Below, in pieces: positions 48,520 through 60,179 of a DNA stretch of 64,000 nt. The DNA is from Moniliella sp. 'wahieum'. Taxonomy: Eukaryota; Basidiomycota; Moniliellomycetes; Moniliellales; Moniliellaceae. The position numbers and the translations under genes are program-made. A model generated the notes under the pieces. The model made no database searches, was not told the origin of the DNA, and saw only the letters and a program-made list of their open reading frames with translations. Positions within the stretch are counted from its first letter, which is position 1, and each line of letters begins with the position of its first letter. The stretch lies in assembly GCA_003971905.1 (NCBI GenBank), contig RSEE01000054.1:389157-453156 (forward strand), given 5' to 3'.

Positions 48520-50398
48520 GGTTGGAGAGATGGCCGCTTCCTAGCGCATTCAACCCAGGTCCAAACCGTGGGATGAGGAGTAGCTAGCAAACCGGAACGG
48601 TGTCTGTAGGTTGCTCCCTCCGCCGCTTGTTCTCGCGCCGATGCATGAAATTGGCCGAAAACCGTGATTACGTTTGAAACGTTTGAAACGGTTGGGGAAA
48701 ATACGACCCCCTGATTCGGAACATCATTAATCAGCGGTTCGATCGCTTACCTACGCAAATGTTGGGATTCGAACACTGGCATCATGCATGATGCATGCAT
48801 CATCGATCATCGATCATCTCTCTATTGTGCTGAGAGTGGCCAGGTTCGGGAGTGCGCGGCGAGTCCTGGATGGGTTTTCTGTGGATTTCCGTATCCCCCC
48901 CAGTCCATTTTGATGAGGGGTTAATTTGAGTATCCCCTCCGAACTGGTTTCTGGGAATACCTGTTACTACATTCCAGTGTCGACTGTTGCGACGCGCGCC
49001 ACTGGTGTAGTATGGCCTAGGGACCCAAGCCCGGTTTGCCTCTCGGGCACATTTCGTTCAGAAAGGATAATCGGAACCGTGTATTCGGATCTGTATACTA
49101 TAGCGCACACTACTATAATTAAACCCTCAACGCTTATTCCGTTGTCTCGAGATGGACGTCGGAGGATGGGAAACGTGGATGGGTTCTCTATAAAAGATAA
49201 GTGATGAGACCTGGTCCTGATGGTCCTCGAGGGTGATGCAATCGCACTGGTGGTGGTGGTGGTCTAAGCCAGCCAGCAACGCCTAATACAGAGGAACATC
49301 AAACATCGAGTCGCTATTATAGGGAAGAACGGAGAGAGAAAACAACGGAACTCCCAGACCTGCGGAGGAACTGAAGAAGGGACATTGGCCAAAGCACGCC
49401 GCCCGACGGCTCAACGACAACTGTTACGGACCAGAGGTGGATATATAGCAGGAGTAAGAAAGAGATGGCTCAAGGGCTGAGAGGTCGTTAAACTCAACAG
49501 AGCTGTAAGAGGCAATTAGGAAGCCTCTTTTTTCCATCGTTCGAAGTACTCTCGAATGTGGGAGAACTCGCAGCTGATGTGGCCGGTTCAATCAAAGGAT
49601 GATAGCGAGCGATAAAATTTGGTGTACCACGAGCGCCGATGCATCTCTCGGTTGCCCAACGTTTTTCAAAGCTCATCTTGAGCCAGAAAGGGCACTAGTA
49701 TAATACGCGACTACGTGGTCTTCCATGGATATTGGGTCCATTAATCGGCATATGCTGCTGTAGTAGTGATAGAAGTAAAGCGTTAACTTTTGTCCGTGGC
49801 AACTTTTGGAGAACTGAGTAACTCTGTCATGTGCGATGTCAAAACCAATCATGTCTTGCCTTGGCGCGTGGACAGTCGCGATTATTCATTCATCCGTCAC
49901 ATCAGCCACCCTCTTGTTGTGCAAAGGTCGTCAATCTACTGACGAATCTCTATATAGCTCTTGGTGGTAGATCATATCTTGTGTAGAAGTATTCGTTGGA
50001 AATCCTGTGTACAACCAGAGAGGGACAGAGAACTGAATCATTGCTATAATCCCACACTATCGAGTGGGTAGCCAAGCGAGCGGGAAAGGGTGGTGGGTGA
50101 TGGAGTGCGGTGGCTTTTTGTGCGATCGTGTTTGCTATGCGTACATAGGAGAGCCAAAAAGCGCGCATGGCCGAAGCGCATTTAAGCTTAATCGCGATCA
50201 CCTCGGGTGGGTGGGTGCCTCGCTTGAAGCTTGAAGCTTGACAAGCCCCCATCTCATTGTTTGGCGTCTCGTATATAGCCCTCTTTCGCCACAACCACCC
50301 CCACTCCTTCTTTTGTCTCCCGCGCCCACCCTCAACACCACCTCGCATCTATCCCAGCCCCCCCCGAGTGCCGTGCCAACCCCCACACCGCACCCAGC
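48520..50398. other. 1.9-kb intergenic region upstream of the P450 gene
   Basis: Mostly unstructured and AT-richer. It contains a 7-bp palindromic array at 48784-48814 and an AAGCTT pair at about 50226-50238. No gene recognised. The last 150 bp are C/T-rich, as expected of a fungal core promoter. Confidence 0.5.
48784..48814. repeat. 7-bp arrays, ATGCAT then ATCGAT
   Basis: ATGCAT at 48784 and 48791 with a G spacer, then ATCGAT at 48802 and 48809 with a C spacer. Confidence 0.9.
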
Positions 50399-52312
50399 AT
50401 GGACAGCATCCCACCTCACTGGGCTGCTCTTCCGCCTTCCCTTAGCTCCCCCGTGCTGGCTGCAGTGGCCGTCGGAGGCGTCTTGACACTCCTGCTGCTC
50501 CTGTGGTACCCTGACCGTCCCATTGGCGCCCACGCCAGGCCAACATTGGTGTCGTTCCCGGCGGATACCCTATCCTGGGCCATGTCGGCATGCTCTGGGA
50601 CTCGATCCGGCTCAAGACAAGGGACCGGTTCCTTGATGACATCTGCGATGCCCAGCGCGCCTTTGGTCCCGGGTTGCGCCCCTATGCTTTCCATCACCTT
50701 GCCATGGGCGGGACGACCATTGTCATCAACCGCCCCGAGTATGTCATGCACTGCCAAGATAACAAGTATGGCAACTTTCCCAACTACATTAAGGCGCGAG
50801 CATTCAGCGTGCCATGTCCGATTTTCTTTCGCCGAAGGGATCTTTGTTGCAGATGGCCAACCTTGGCGAACCCACGCAAGATCGCAGCCAACATCGTATG
50901 TCGCATCTCCTCCCCCCTTGTTGCGTGTGTTGGACTCGTGGAGCAGCTCTGTAGGGATCGTCGATCATCGATCAAGGCGCATGTGGGGTAGTATTAACAG
51001 GTTTCTTCCTGTTGACGCACAGTTCTCGGCTTCGAATTTCCGCACCCACTTTCAAGAAAGCATTCATGCCCACCTGAAGAAAATGGAAGCGCTTATGTCC
51101 ATCTGCGCCAAGGAGCGCATCGCCATCAACTTTCAGGACCTGATGTTCCGTTTTACCATGGACACATTTATGGACATTGCGTTTGGTTCTTCATTTGGGT
51201 CTCTTCCGTACGTCTGTGCTGTCACTCCGAGCGGCAGAAAGGATCAACAAACTAATCTTTACAAGCGAATGTGCCTCTGATTGTTTGACAGAAACCACCC
51301 CCGATGGCCTCAACCATACTAAGCCGTTTGTATCGCTTTCGATCATTTCAAGAGTGGCAAGGACGAGGGCGCAAACGCCGGCTATTCTTCTCAAACTTCA
51401 GCGGTATACTCCAGAAGGACGAAAGACGTCGGCCGCAGTCGCCACCGTCCTTTCTATGGCCAACAAGCTCATCATGGAACGGATCGACGCGCTGGCCAGG
51501 CGGGCGAGGATTCTGTTGGCAAGGATGCGTCAACTAAGGGAGTCAGACAAGCATGGCAGGACTTGCTCCAGCTTTTCCTGACCTTGACTTGAACCCTGAG
51601 ACGTTGAGCCAAGTGCTTCTCAACTATATCATTGCCGGTCGTGACTCGACGGCCCAGACCGTGGCGTGGTTGATGCTCGAACTGAAAGATCGGCCCGATG
51701 TGGTCCAGCAGTTCGTGACGAAATGGAGGCCGTGTTAGGCGATGGTGGTCCCGAGCAGCGTCTGGTTCATATGACGATATCAAAAACCTACCCTACATGA
51801 GCTGTAGTGTACGAGTCATCCGGTTGCATCCCACCGTACCCCCAAAGTCGTGGTGCGTAGAAGACGACGTGATGCGTCCCACCATCTTCCTGACGGAGCG
51901 TACAACCAGCTCCACCCCAACGGGCAAAAGTACGGCGGTACTGGTGCCGCGCGCGGACGCTGAGCCGCTTCCCGACATCTATGTGCTCAGGGCACGACGG
52001 TGATGGAGTGATTACGCCATGGCCGGAGTCCGGAGATTTGGGGCCCGATGCGGCCGAGTACCGCCCCTCACGTTTCTCAAGAGCGATGGCACGGCCAAGT
52101 CGTATTCGGCATACGTGTTTCATGCGTTCAACGCGGGGCCGCGGTTGTGTTTGGGCCAGACGTTGGCCACATTTGAAGCGATTGCCCTGTTGGCTATGAT
52201 TTTGAGCCGCTTTGATATGCACTATGACGAGGTGGCGTTGAAGAAGCCCCGCCACGTATCGCATTTCCATTACGCTACCTATCAAAAACCCTGCCTACAC
52301 TGTCCACCCTAA
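50399..52312 (+). CDS. cytochrome P450 (fatty-acid/alkane hydroxylase-like)
   Basis: Membrane-anchored haem monooxygenase. It starts at ATG 50399 (MDSIPPHWAALPP), with a hydrophobic anchor LAAVAVGGVLTLLLLLWY. The N-terminal half includes FGPGLRPYAFHHLAMGG and YGNFPNYIKA. An intron at 50896-51022 (127 nt) leads to FSASNFRTHFQESIHAHLKK and MDTFMDIAFGSSFGSLP. A second intron lies at 51208-51291. Helix I carries IIAGRDSTAQTVAW. The K-helix ExxR motif is split by a slip near 51.81 kb: GAG for Glu lies in one frame and IRLHPTVPPKS in the next. The haem loop FNAGPRLCLGQTLATFEA (about 52.13 kb) keeps the FxxGxRxCxG Cys. Stop at 52310-52312. Family placement near CYP52/CYP86-like enzymes is an impression only. 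Convergent with the MCT1-like gene. Confidence 0.85.
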
Positions 52313-53009
52313 GCCCACGGTCCAACTCGGTCGTTCTCTCTCCCGTCGCGAGCGACTCCACAATTGCCCATTTCCCCTGGGCACTAGATACACTGCGAAG
52401 AGACGTGATCAATTTGGGCCAGTTTCTGGTCAATTTTCCTCATATGATTCTCTTGTATCACTTCCAACCTGACCAAGAAAGTGCTTCACACCAAGTTTAG
52501 CAGTGCATAATACGCTACCCTTCGCATAATACTCGCCTGTACCTCTCCTTAGAAAACCACAACTTCCCTTCTCCTCCTCCCTCAAAAATATGGTTGTTTA
52601 AATGCTCTGGTTGGGTTGGGTTGAATGATAAGGTGGGCAAGCACAGAGAGGAAGGACTGAAACGAGAAAAGGCAGCTTTGAGATTCAGAACGGTGGTCTA
52701 GAGATGAAAGTGTGCCAAACAGGTAAAACGAATTGAGGATATTGAGGGGGCGTCCCACCATGCAATGGACGAAGGGAGAAAGGGTGCCGGAGTGCACCTA
52801 CGTGGAGCGGGTCCAAATGTATTCCGATTGAGAGGGAGCCAAGCACAGCGACCGAATCCGCCGGGGGCGGACGGCAAGTAAATGAGTTTTATGAGAGGGA
52901 TTGGGCGTCAAGAACATCACAGTCGTGGGAAAAGCGTGCGGGTCGTGAAGAAAGGAAAGAGAGAGGAGCGAAGGGAGTCAACGCTCCCCAGCCAAAGTCC
53001 AGCCGGCAG
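52313..53009. other. convergent intergenic spacer
   Basis: Spacer between the P450 and transacylase 3' ends. It contains a G/A-rich stretch; nothing else is seen. Confidence 0.5.
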
Positions 53010-54598
53010 TTAGATCATACTGTCGGGGTGCGGGGGGGGCACGGGAGCGGGCGGAACGGTGCTGGAGAGCGTTTGCAGCATGCCACCCACCTCGACCAGC
53101 TCTTCCGTCGAGGCGACGGACCAAACCTAGGGCTGGGCGCCGGGGAGCGGCCCAAGCCCACGCTCAGCCAGCCGATGTGCGGTTTGGTCGCGGTAGGCGA
53201 GTTCCTTGCGCAGCAGCGCGGCGCCTTGCCGGCCCGGACCGAGACAGACGAACCGTTCCACCCCTGCAGCCAGCGGCTCTCGATCGAGGGAGAGCCAATG
53301 GACCGGCCGAGCCAACGCGTTTTGCAAGTCGAGGCGAACGTCGCGTTGCGTGTCGAGCCATTCGCTGCTAAGGGCTGAGGATGCGGGGGCGCGCTGCGCG
53401 GGCCGAGGGGTAAGTTGGACACGGCCGAGCGAACGGTTTGGGCTGCGCCCTTCTTTGGTGGTATGGTACGGTCCCGAGGTGGGCAGCGTGGCCGCTTCGG
53501 TTGCCCATCCTCGTTGACCCAGCGCTGCGTGACGTACTGCACAGCCCTCTCTGTACCAGCCAGCACAACCTCGAGCGAAGAATTGATGCTGGCCACTTGG
53601 GCGTATTCGTCCGGTGCGATCCCGTGCACGAGACCATCGCGAATATCGGCCGCGGCCAACTCGACCTCCATCTGCGCCGAAAACAGATCGCCCGGCTTGA
53701 GTGCCACGCTGCACATGAGCGAGCGACGGTATCCGGCCTCGGCGTTGCTCACTGGGCCCGCGTTGAACCCCCACGTATCATACACACTCTGTGGAAGCGC
53801 CGTGCCAGGGGGATGAAAAACGGGGTGGGCACGTAGATGCAAGCTGGACGCCAGGCCATAGTGCCGCAACAGCCGAACGCCATCGGTAAACTCCAACGCG
53901 CCCGACGCAACGAGGGAGGGGAGGCTGCCCACCAAGCCGTGACCAAGCACCGCATCAACATGATCCCGAACCAAGTCGACTGCAAACTCGGAGCGCAACA
54001 CTTGTAGGAACGACATGGTCGCCGTAAAGATTGCAGGCCATGCGTTCTCGGCGCGGGTCAGGTTGAGCTGGTCGCCTTGAAAGACCATTTTGCGGAGCCA
54101 ATCCGGTTTCGCAGCACCAGCATCCTGTTGACGCATAGGATCGGCGGGGGCGGTAGTGGCCAGGGCAGACTCAAATGCGGCACGCTGGGCTGAGGAGCGA
54201 GCATGCTCGGGCAGGTCGCCGGTCGGTCGTTGGGATCAAACGAGCGCTGGAGCGCTTCCTCTGCATCGAGCCACACTTGTTCGGCCGCAGAAAACGTGCG
54301 AGCGAGGTTGTGGGCCATACCAACGTACTGCGATCCTTGTCCGGCAAACACAAGTGCCGTCCGCTTACGACGGATCGACGGATCGGTCCCAGTCACCGCA
54401 GAGACTGGGCGCAGACGAGGACGAAAGGAAGAGGTCTGTGCAAACGGCTGCCCCCCGCGAGGGACGACATGGACCGCGGCGCAGAGAGCAGGGAGGGCGG
54501 TGCAACGGCCGCCTGCAAGCCATGCTCCCTTCGGCCACAAGGGAAGCAATGAGCGGGTTGTGAACACGGAAGGCGCAGGCAAGGCGGGGGGCAAACAT
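53010..54598 (-). CDS. MCT1: mitochondrial malonyl-CoA:ACP transacylase (MCT1/FabD-like)
   Basis: Transfers malonyl from CoA to mitochondrial acyl-carrier protein in type II fatty-acid synthesis. It starts at ATG 54598; the N-terminus is rich in Arg, Leu, Ser and Ala and fits a mitochondrial presequence. Then RTALVFAGQGSQYVGMAHNLA (54.35-54.29 kb, the GQGSQ motif). The nucleophile-elbow region at about 53.95 kb reads VLGHGLVGSLPSLVASGALEF, where the family has GHSLGE. The active-site Ser is therefore Gly here, with one extra residue. Downstream blocks are LLRHYGLASS, an ALP.S-like LPTSGPYHTT with the conserved His (about 53.47 kb), ARPVHWLSLD and ERFVCLGPGRQGAALLRKEL (about 53.2 kb). Stop TAA at 53010-53012 after PPHPDSMI. 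Slips separate the C-terminal blocks and a C6 run affects the N-terminus. Confidence 0.82.
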
Positions 54599-55236
54599 GA
54601 GTAGGGCTAGGGGGGGTAATTGGCGCGATGGGAGGCTCTCGCAGTTACGGTAGATGAGTACTCAGTGCGGAACGCTAGTCGTGAGCAGAGAGAGGTGTGG
54701 ATGAGAGGCGAGATGGTGGGGTAAGGAATGCAGGGGCAGTAAATCGGCAGCGGCGCACCAAAGCCAGGGATGGCGGGCTGAACTGCTGTGTTGACTGTAC
54801 TATTATTATAGTGGGTTGGGCGCAGTCGGTGGGCGCAAGCGGCCAGTTGATCGTGGCTTCAAGAGCAAGAGTCGATGAGCGGGCAACGTTTGGCGAACAA
54901 TTCTGAGGATCTTGGCCTCAATCGTCCAACCTCGCTCTTGGAGAGTATATAGACTTCCGTCGGCTCCGACCATTCAGACCATTCACTAGCGACTAGTGAG
55001 AGCGCCTGGCTAAAACGTTGGTGCGCAGCGCCTGTTCATTTATGCGCACATTGTTCGCGCTCTTAGCTCCGCACATCTCAGTATTGCGACTGCGCCCTCC
55101 ACCCCCCTGGCGACCTGTGTGAGCGGCACTGTGTGGGTTTCCGTGGACCACGAGCGTTGGCGCGGCGCACCGAGTGGCCGTGCGGGGAGCAATAATACAA
55201 GGCACCGCGCTAGTTGTCGGAACTTTGGCTGCCTTG

Positions 55237-55262
55237 AAGCTTCAACTTGAAGCTTGAAGCTT
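55237..55262. repeat. 7-bp palindromic array, AAGCTT type
   Basis: AAGCTT at 55237, 55250 and 55257; the last two are 7 bp apart with a G spacer. Between the first and second lies a one-base-shortened copy (AACTT). Confidence 0.85.
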
Positions 55263-55985
55263 GATCCAAATCCCATCTACGCCACACCCCTGGACAGGGG
55301 ACCGCCCCCCGCCCTGCTGCTACGTATTGGGCGCGCCCCCACTCGGCGCTCCTCTGCGCCGCCAGCTCCTGCGCCACCCGTCTCAAAAGGAGCTCTTGCA
55401 ATACGGTCAATATTCGATAGGCAGGTGCTTCCCCTGTGTTTTCACCCTAGTTGTAGGGCCTCATCCGCCAATCATCGCAGGATGACTATAGATCGTTATC
55501 TCCACCATACGCGTCGTATAGCGTCCTTCTCTCTTCCTACTACTGGCACGTGCACCATGCTCCTCCTCCGTCCCCTCTGCCCGCCCTAAGCGCTAAGCGA
55601 GGCCACGCATCGGGCGCTGATGACGGACGTGATGCTACGGCATAGCAGGCCTCAGCCAGGCCCACCAGGGTTGTGAGTTGTTGTTGGTCAGTGGAGTTGG
55701 GCAGTGGCTGGGGTCGTAGAAGAGGTTGTATGGTTCGTCTCCCAGTCCACCTTAAGGCAATCTACCTCTCCGCCCAACCGCCGTTGCAACGACGACACGA
55801 CACACACGACCTGCGCAGCTGCCAGTGTTCCGAGCCGTGTCATTCGCAGGGCCGAGGCGGGTGGACCAGCGACGTGGAGAGAAGAGAGGCGAAGCGAGGA
55901 AGAATGCACGAGACAAAACGAAAACCGATGGCAGAACGAGTGTGGATTGAAAGACACGGGCTAGCAACCGCACACTAGACTATAC

Positions 55986-56014
55986 ACTGCACTGCACTGC
56001 ACTGCACTGCACTG
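55986..56014. repeat. ACTGC pentamer tandem repeat
   Basis: Five perfect copies of ACTGC plus a partial sixth, in gene-free sequence. Confidence 0.9.
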
Positions 56015-56673
56015 TCCTAGCCGTCCCGGGTCCCGAGGCGCCTTGTCGGTGATCACGATCGCATCACGTTGATCCGTACGTCAGAGGCGGGTGAGGCCGA
56101 GGTCAGATAGGCAGGCGCACTAGCCCCACGACGCCAGCACGGAGTGGCGGTGCGCGCACCGGCCTACGCTGCGGCATAGGAGCGTCGAAGGCAAAAGGGG
56201 AAAGGCCAAGTCCGTGGAGAAGGGGGGGGAAGGAAAGAAAGGAAAGGAAAGGAAAGGGGTAGAGGGTGTGGTCCGTAGGGAGAGAAGAATTATGGTGTCC
56301 ATGGGGGAGGTGGTAGTGTCCAATTCGTGGGGGTGCGGTGGGCTCCGAGCCCGAGCCCGCCAACGTGCAAAAGGAAAGTGGGGATCCCACGCGACCGTTG
56401 TCCGTAGGGGCAAGAGGTAAGAGGGGAGAGGGAGAAAGTGTCTTCGTCGTCCATAGAACAGGGGCAAGTGAAGGTGAAAACACACAAGATATAGGAATAC
56501 AGTACCGAGCCGAGCGCAGACAGGAAACGCAACCAAACAGGCAAAAAAAACGAAGAAAACAGTCCGTACAGCACGGTCGGCCAGAGGGCCGGCGACGTGC
56601 TGGATGCTAAAAAGGGATCAGGAGGGGGGAGGGGAAGAGAGCGGGAGCGGATGCGGGCGGATACGGAGCACGG

Positions 56674-58818
56674 TCAAGTCTTGGGGTCATCGGGTCCCGA
56701 TGGTGGCGAGTGGCTGTCCAAGCGTTTGGACGAGGCCAAGGGACCCTTTTGGGAGCGGATGCGTACCGCCAAGCGGAACCCGGAGCGGGCCGAGTCGAGA
56801 AGATCCTTACAGACGTGTTCGACGTGTTCGCGTTGGAGCACGCCAGCGCAAACGCCGTACGCTTCCGGGTGGTCCGAAACCAGTTCCATCCCGTGCTCCA
56901 TCAACTTTTCCATCAACGACGCATTGCTCGAGTAAAAATTCCGCGAGGAAAAATCGAGATTGTACACTTTCCTCTTCTCCAGCGGCCGTGGCATACGGCC
57001 CTGAACGCCAGGTACCATTCGCTCCACCCATTCCCCAGCCGGCGGCTGCTCGGTCAACTGACGAAACTCGGTTACGCCCAAGTAATAGTACAAGCGGGGG
57101 CGGAGATCCAGCTAGACGAGAGGGAAGGAAAGGGGGCGAGGGGAGAGGGTGAGCTGGTGCGACGCCAAGAGCAAAGAAAGGGGTAGGCAACGGCAGAGGG
57201 GGACATACCAAGAGTTTGCGGTTGCGGAAGCGTTTGTCCGATTCGGGAATAAACGTCATGAGGCCTTCCTCGTTAAGCAGGCCGGGAGGGTAGGTGGCCG
57301 AGTTGTTGGGATCGAACGCGACGGGGCCAAGTGGCGGGCGAGAAAGGAGTGGGCGAGTCGCATGGTACTTGCACTGGAAGTGGACAGAGACCGAAGCTCT
57401 GCCAGTCCCTCCAGTCGCGCCCGTTTGGTCGCAGGATGTACCAACCCGTCCGAGGAGAGGGGCGTTTGGTCGTAGCCAGGCTGGTCTCGGGCAATAGGTT
57501 GGACCGGCTGGACCGGCTGGACCAGCAGCCAGTCCGCCCGGTCCGGGCGCAGCAAACGGGTACACGGGCGTAGCCAGCGTCGGCATCGCAGCCGATCCTG
57601 GTACGCCGGATCCCCAGCTGACCGGCGTAGAGAGGGCCATACCGGGCGGAGGCATTCGCACCGTGCTGACACCCGGACGGGACAAGACGGGCCACATGTC
57701 GACTGTGCCAGCAAGGTGAGGCGCCGAAGGCGCCGAGGGAGGGAGGTTGAGACCCATCGACGGCGCCAGTCCTGCAGGGACCAGGGGGACTCGGCCACGC
57801 TGGCAGCCGAGGTGTACAGGCAGCGAGCCCCACGGAGTCGGCAGCGGCGCGTCGGTCATGCCTGCGGGAAAAGACATGGATTCTGCATGGCTCAACTGAC
57901 CAGCAGCTGGCGCAGACCACGAGGCTTGGGCAGGCAACAGATCCGACTCGGTTGACGTCGAGGCGGGCAACGGACTCAAGCCCATCATGTTGCACTCAAC
58001 GCCAAGGGAGGCATTAACGGTCCCTACTGGGGGTGGGGTGGGGCCAGAGCAGACGTCGCGGCGGCCGGCTGGGATCGGGGCGAAAGAGGCTCCTCTGCCA
58101 GGAGGCCCCCGGACAAGACAGGAGTCGTGCGGCTGTGGGAGACTGGCTCGACAGTGGCCGGAGAAAAGAGGGCAGGAGACCCACTCGGGTTCGCCATGGC
58201 ATGTTGCTCGGATGACGAGCCCAGTCCCGTCTCCTTGAGCGTCTGGAGCTGCTGCGAGTTGGCCTTGAGGCGGGTCGACAGGCTCAGCACGCGCTGTTCC
58301 ACCGAGTCTTCGGGAGACGCGGGCTTGCGGCTGGCCGCGTCGATGGCATTGGCACTGGGGGGGCGCTTCGAGGCGACCGACTGGGTCAAATCCTCGACAA
58401 ACTCCAACGCTTGCTCGGCCAGGTTGACCACTTCGGACGTGAAGCGCACGTTGAGGCCAAAGGCATCCTGGACACGGGCATCGTTGGGGGCGGAACGGTA
58501 GAAGCGGGCGCGACCACGTCGGGGCTGGAGGCCGAGGTGGGTGTGACAGGCGAGTCGTAGAGCAGGGCCGGGGACGAGGCGTTGGCTAGCGACGGCCAGA
58601 ACGGGAGCGAGGCGCTGTGCACAGAGGGTCGAGCAAGAGGCGGGTGGACAGGCCAGGGGTCGGCAGCCGGCTTGGCCAGACTGGCAGAAGGCAGAGGCAT
58701 GGGCTGGGGCGGGAGCGAATGGGCGTAGAGCCGTTCTGCGGCGATCGAGGTGTGGCTGGCAGTGCTGGTGTGGACGGGGGCGGCGAAGGACGGGGGTGCT
58801 GGGCAAGGTCGCTGTCAT
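56674..58818 (-). CDS. proline-rich protein with a conserved C-terminal domain, function unknown
   Basis: Starts at ATG 58818 (MTATLPSTP). The N-terminal third is Pro/Ser/Ala-rich. A conserved-looking helix follows at about 58.47-58.38 kb: VQDAFGLNVRFTSEVVNLAE, then QALEFVEDLTQSV; a further helix reads VLSLSTRLKANSQQLQTLKE. A Pro/Gly/Met-rich middle (58.0-57.4 kb) leads to FDPNNSATYPPGLLNEEGLM and TFIPESDKRFRNRKLL. A 97-nt intron at 57112-57208 then gives LDLRPRLYYYLGVTEFRQLT. The C-terminal domain runs to about 56.7 kb (EKRKVYNLDFSSRNFYSSNA; EHVEHVCKDLLDSARSGFRL) and stops at 56674. I do not recognise the family. Frame slips lie in C-runs near 58.04 and 58.75 kb. Disordered centre plus a folded C-terminus suggests a nuclear or scaffold protein, but this is not evidence of function. 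Confidence 0.6.
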
Positions 58819-58842
58819 GTCGCAAGACGACGCACCGCACGC

Positions 58843-58926
58843 GGGAGGGGAAGGGGGGCGGGGAGGGGGAGGGGGAGGGGGAGGGGAGGGGGAGGGGGAG
58901 GGGGAGGGGAAGGGAAGGGGAGGGAC
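58843..58926. repeat. GGGGGA purine tract upstream of the proline-rich gene
   Basis: About 80 bp of G4-5A repeats on the + strand, 25 bp upstream of the start codon of the minus-strand gene. Its 5' leader is therefore nearly pure pyrimidine. The plus strand could form G-quadruplexes. Confidence 0.85.
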
Positions 58927-60179
58927 GGAACGGGGTTTCTAGGCGTGGCGGCAAAAAGAGGGGCGACGGGTGGGACGGATGGATGGATGGATGCTGGCAA
59001 AGCGAGGCGGGGGCAATGAATGAATGGCTGGGCGACAGCAGAAGGGACGGGGGAGAGGGCGGGAGAAGCGGAGGAAGCGCCGTGGGTCTTGGAGCGTGGC
59101 GCCTCACTCCGGCCTCAAGCTTCAAGCGTGAAGGATGCAGCCGAAGGGTGAAGGGGAAGCTAGCGTGCGGGAAGCGTAAATAACACCAAACGCTGGTTTG
59201 GCCGCCTCACGTTCAAGTCGGCCGCTGGTACTGGCGGGGTATGCCGAGGGGGAAGGACAGGCCCCGGACGTTCAGTTCGAGTTGGACGCAAAACGTGCAA
59301 TCCTCGGCACACTCAGCCGGCGGCGAAGGCGACGGGAATTGAGCCGGCGTGCGGTTGGAGGGCGAGGGGCCGCCTGTCGGCGCTAATAGCAGCAGCGCTG
59401 GCCCTCCTGCCGATGCCCAGGACGGCTGACAAGGTGTCTTCCCTTGGCACGCAGCCAGCCGCCGCGGCGTCGATACGTATGTCTGTTCCCACCATCATCC
59501 ATCCGTAACTCAGTTGCCAGTAAGTACGACTGACGCGGGGCATCAGCCACTCGCGCCAGCCCACCCGCATCCTGTGATCAGCACCGCCAGCCCGCCGTCC
59601 GCGCCGTCAAATTTCAAACCCGACAGATCGAGCTCCCAGCGTCTCCCCCCTCCTGCCTCTCGCTACCACGTCCAAGCAGACGACTTGCCCCACGCTTTCT
59701 TTTGATCGTTCTCAGCAGACGCGGGGGTGCGCGCGCGCTGCATTGTACGGCATGTCTGGGCGCCTGGAAAATAATGAAAAGAGCCGTTTTGCATCGGTTT
59801 CCCGAGGCCATATCCGGTGTTCCAACCAGCACTGGAACGGAGGAGGAGGGTCAGGCTCTGACGTCCTGACCAATGGATGGATCGGTTGATGCGAATCAGG
59901 GGTCGGTGATCGGGTGATGGAGTGGTGAGATGGCGGCCAGGGTGGCGTTTGTCCGGCTCCCCGTTAGCGCGTAGCGCTGATAGCTGTACAGGATAGCTGG
60001 GTGGCGCGGAGCCGGTAGGGTTACGGGATGCGCTTGTGTTGAGGATGCTCACCGGTCAGCGGTCGCTATTCAATGGGGCCCCTGCCGGCCTGCACCGCCA
60101 GATCAGCCATCGCCGATCCCGATCATCGATCGGTGCGCCACCAGCCACTAGCTCGTCACACTCACACGTCACACGTCAC

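Larger units (their letters stand above)
54599..56673. other. 2-kb intergenic region
   Basis: No gene recognised. It contains an AAGCTT array at 55237-55262, an ACTGC pentamer repeat at 55986-56014 and a GGAAA-rich tract at about 56222-56262. Confidence 0.5.

Noticed and set aside
48745-48775. GGGATTCGAACAC looked like the T arm of a minus-strand tRNA
   Set aside because: The T stem does not pair and no acceptor, D or anticodon arms fit around it.
22804-58818. secondary-metabolite cluster (P450, transporters, Zn2Cys6 factor)
   Set aside because: The genes are dispersed over 40 kb among housekeeping genes and no backbone synthase is present.
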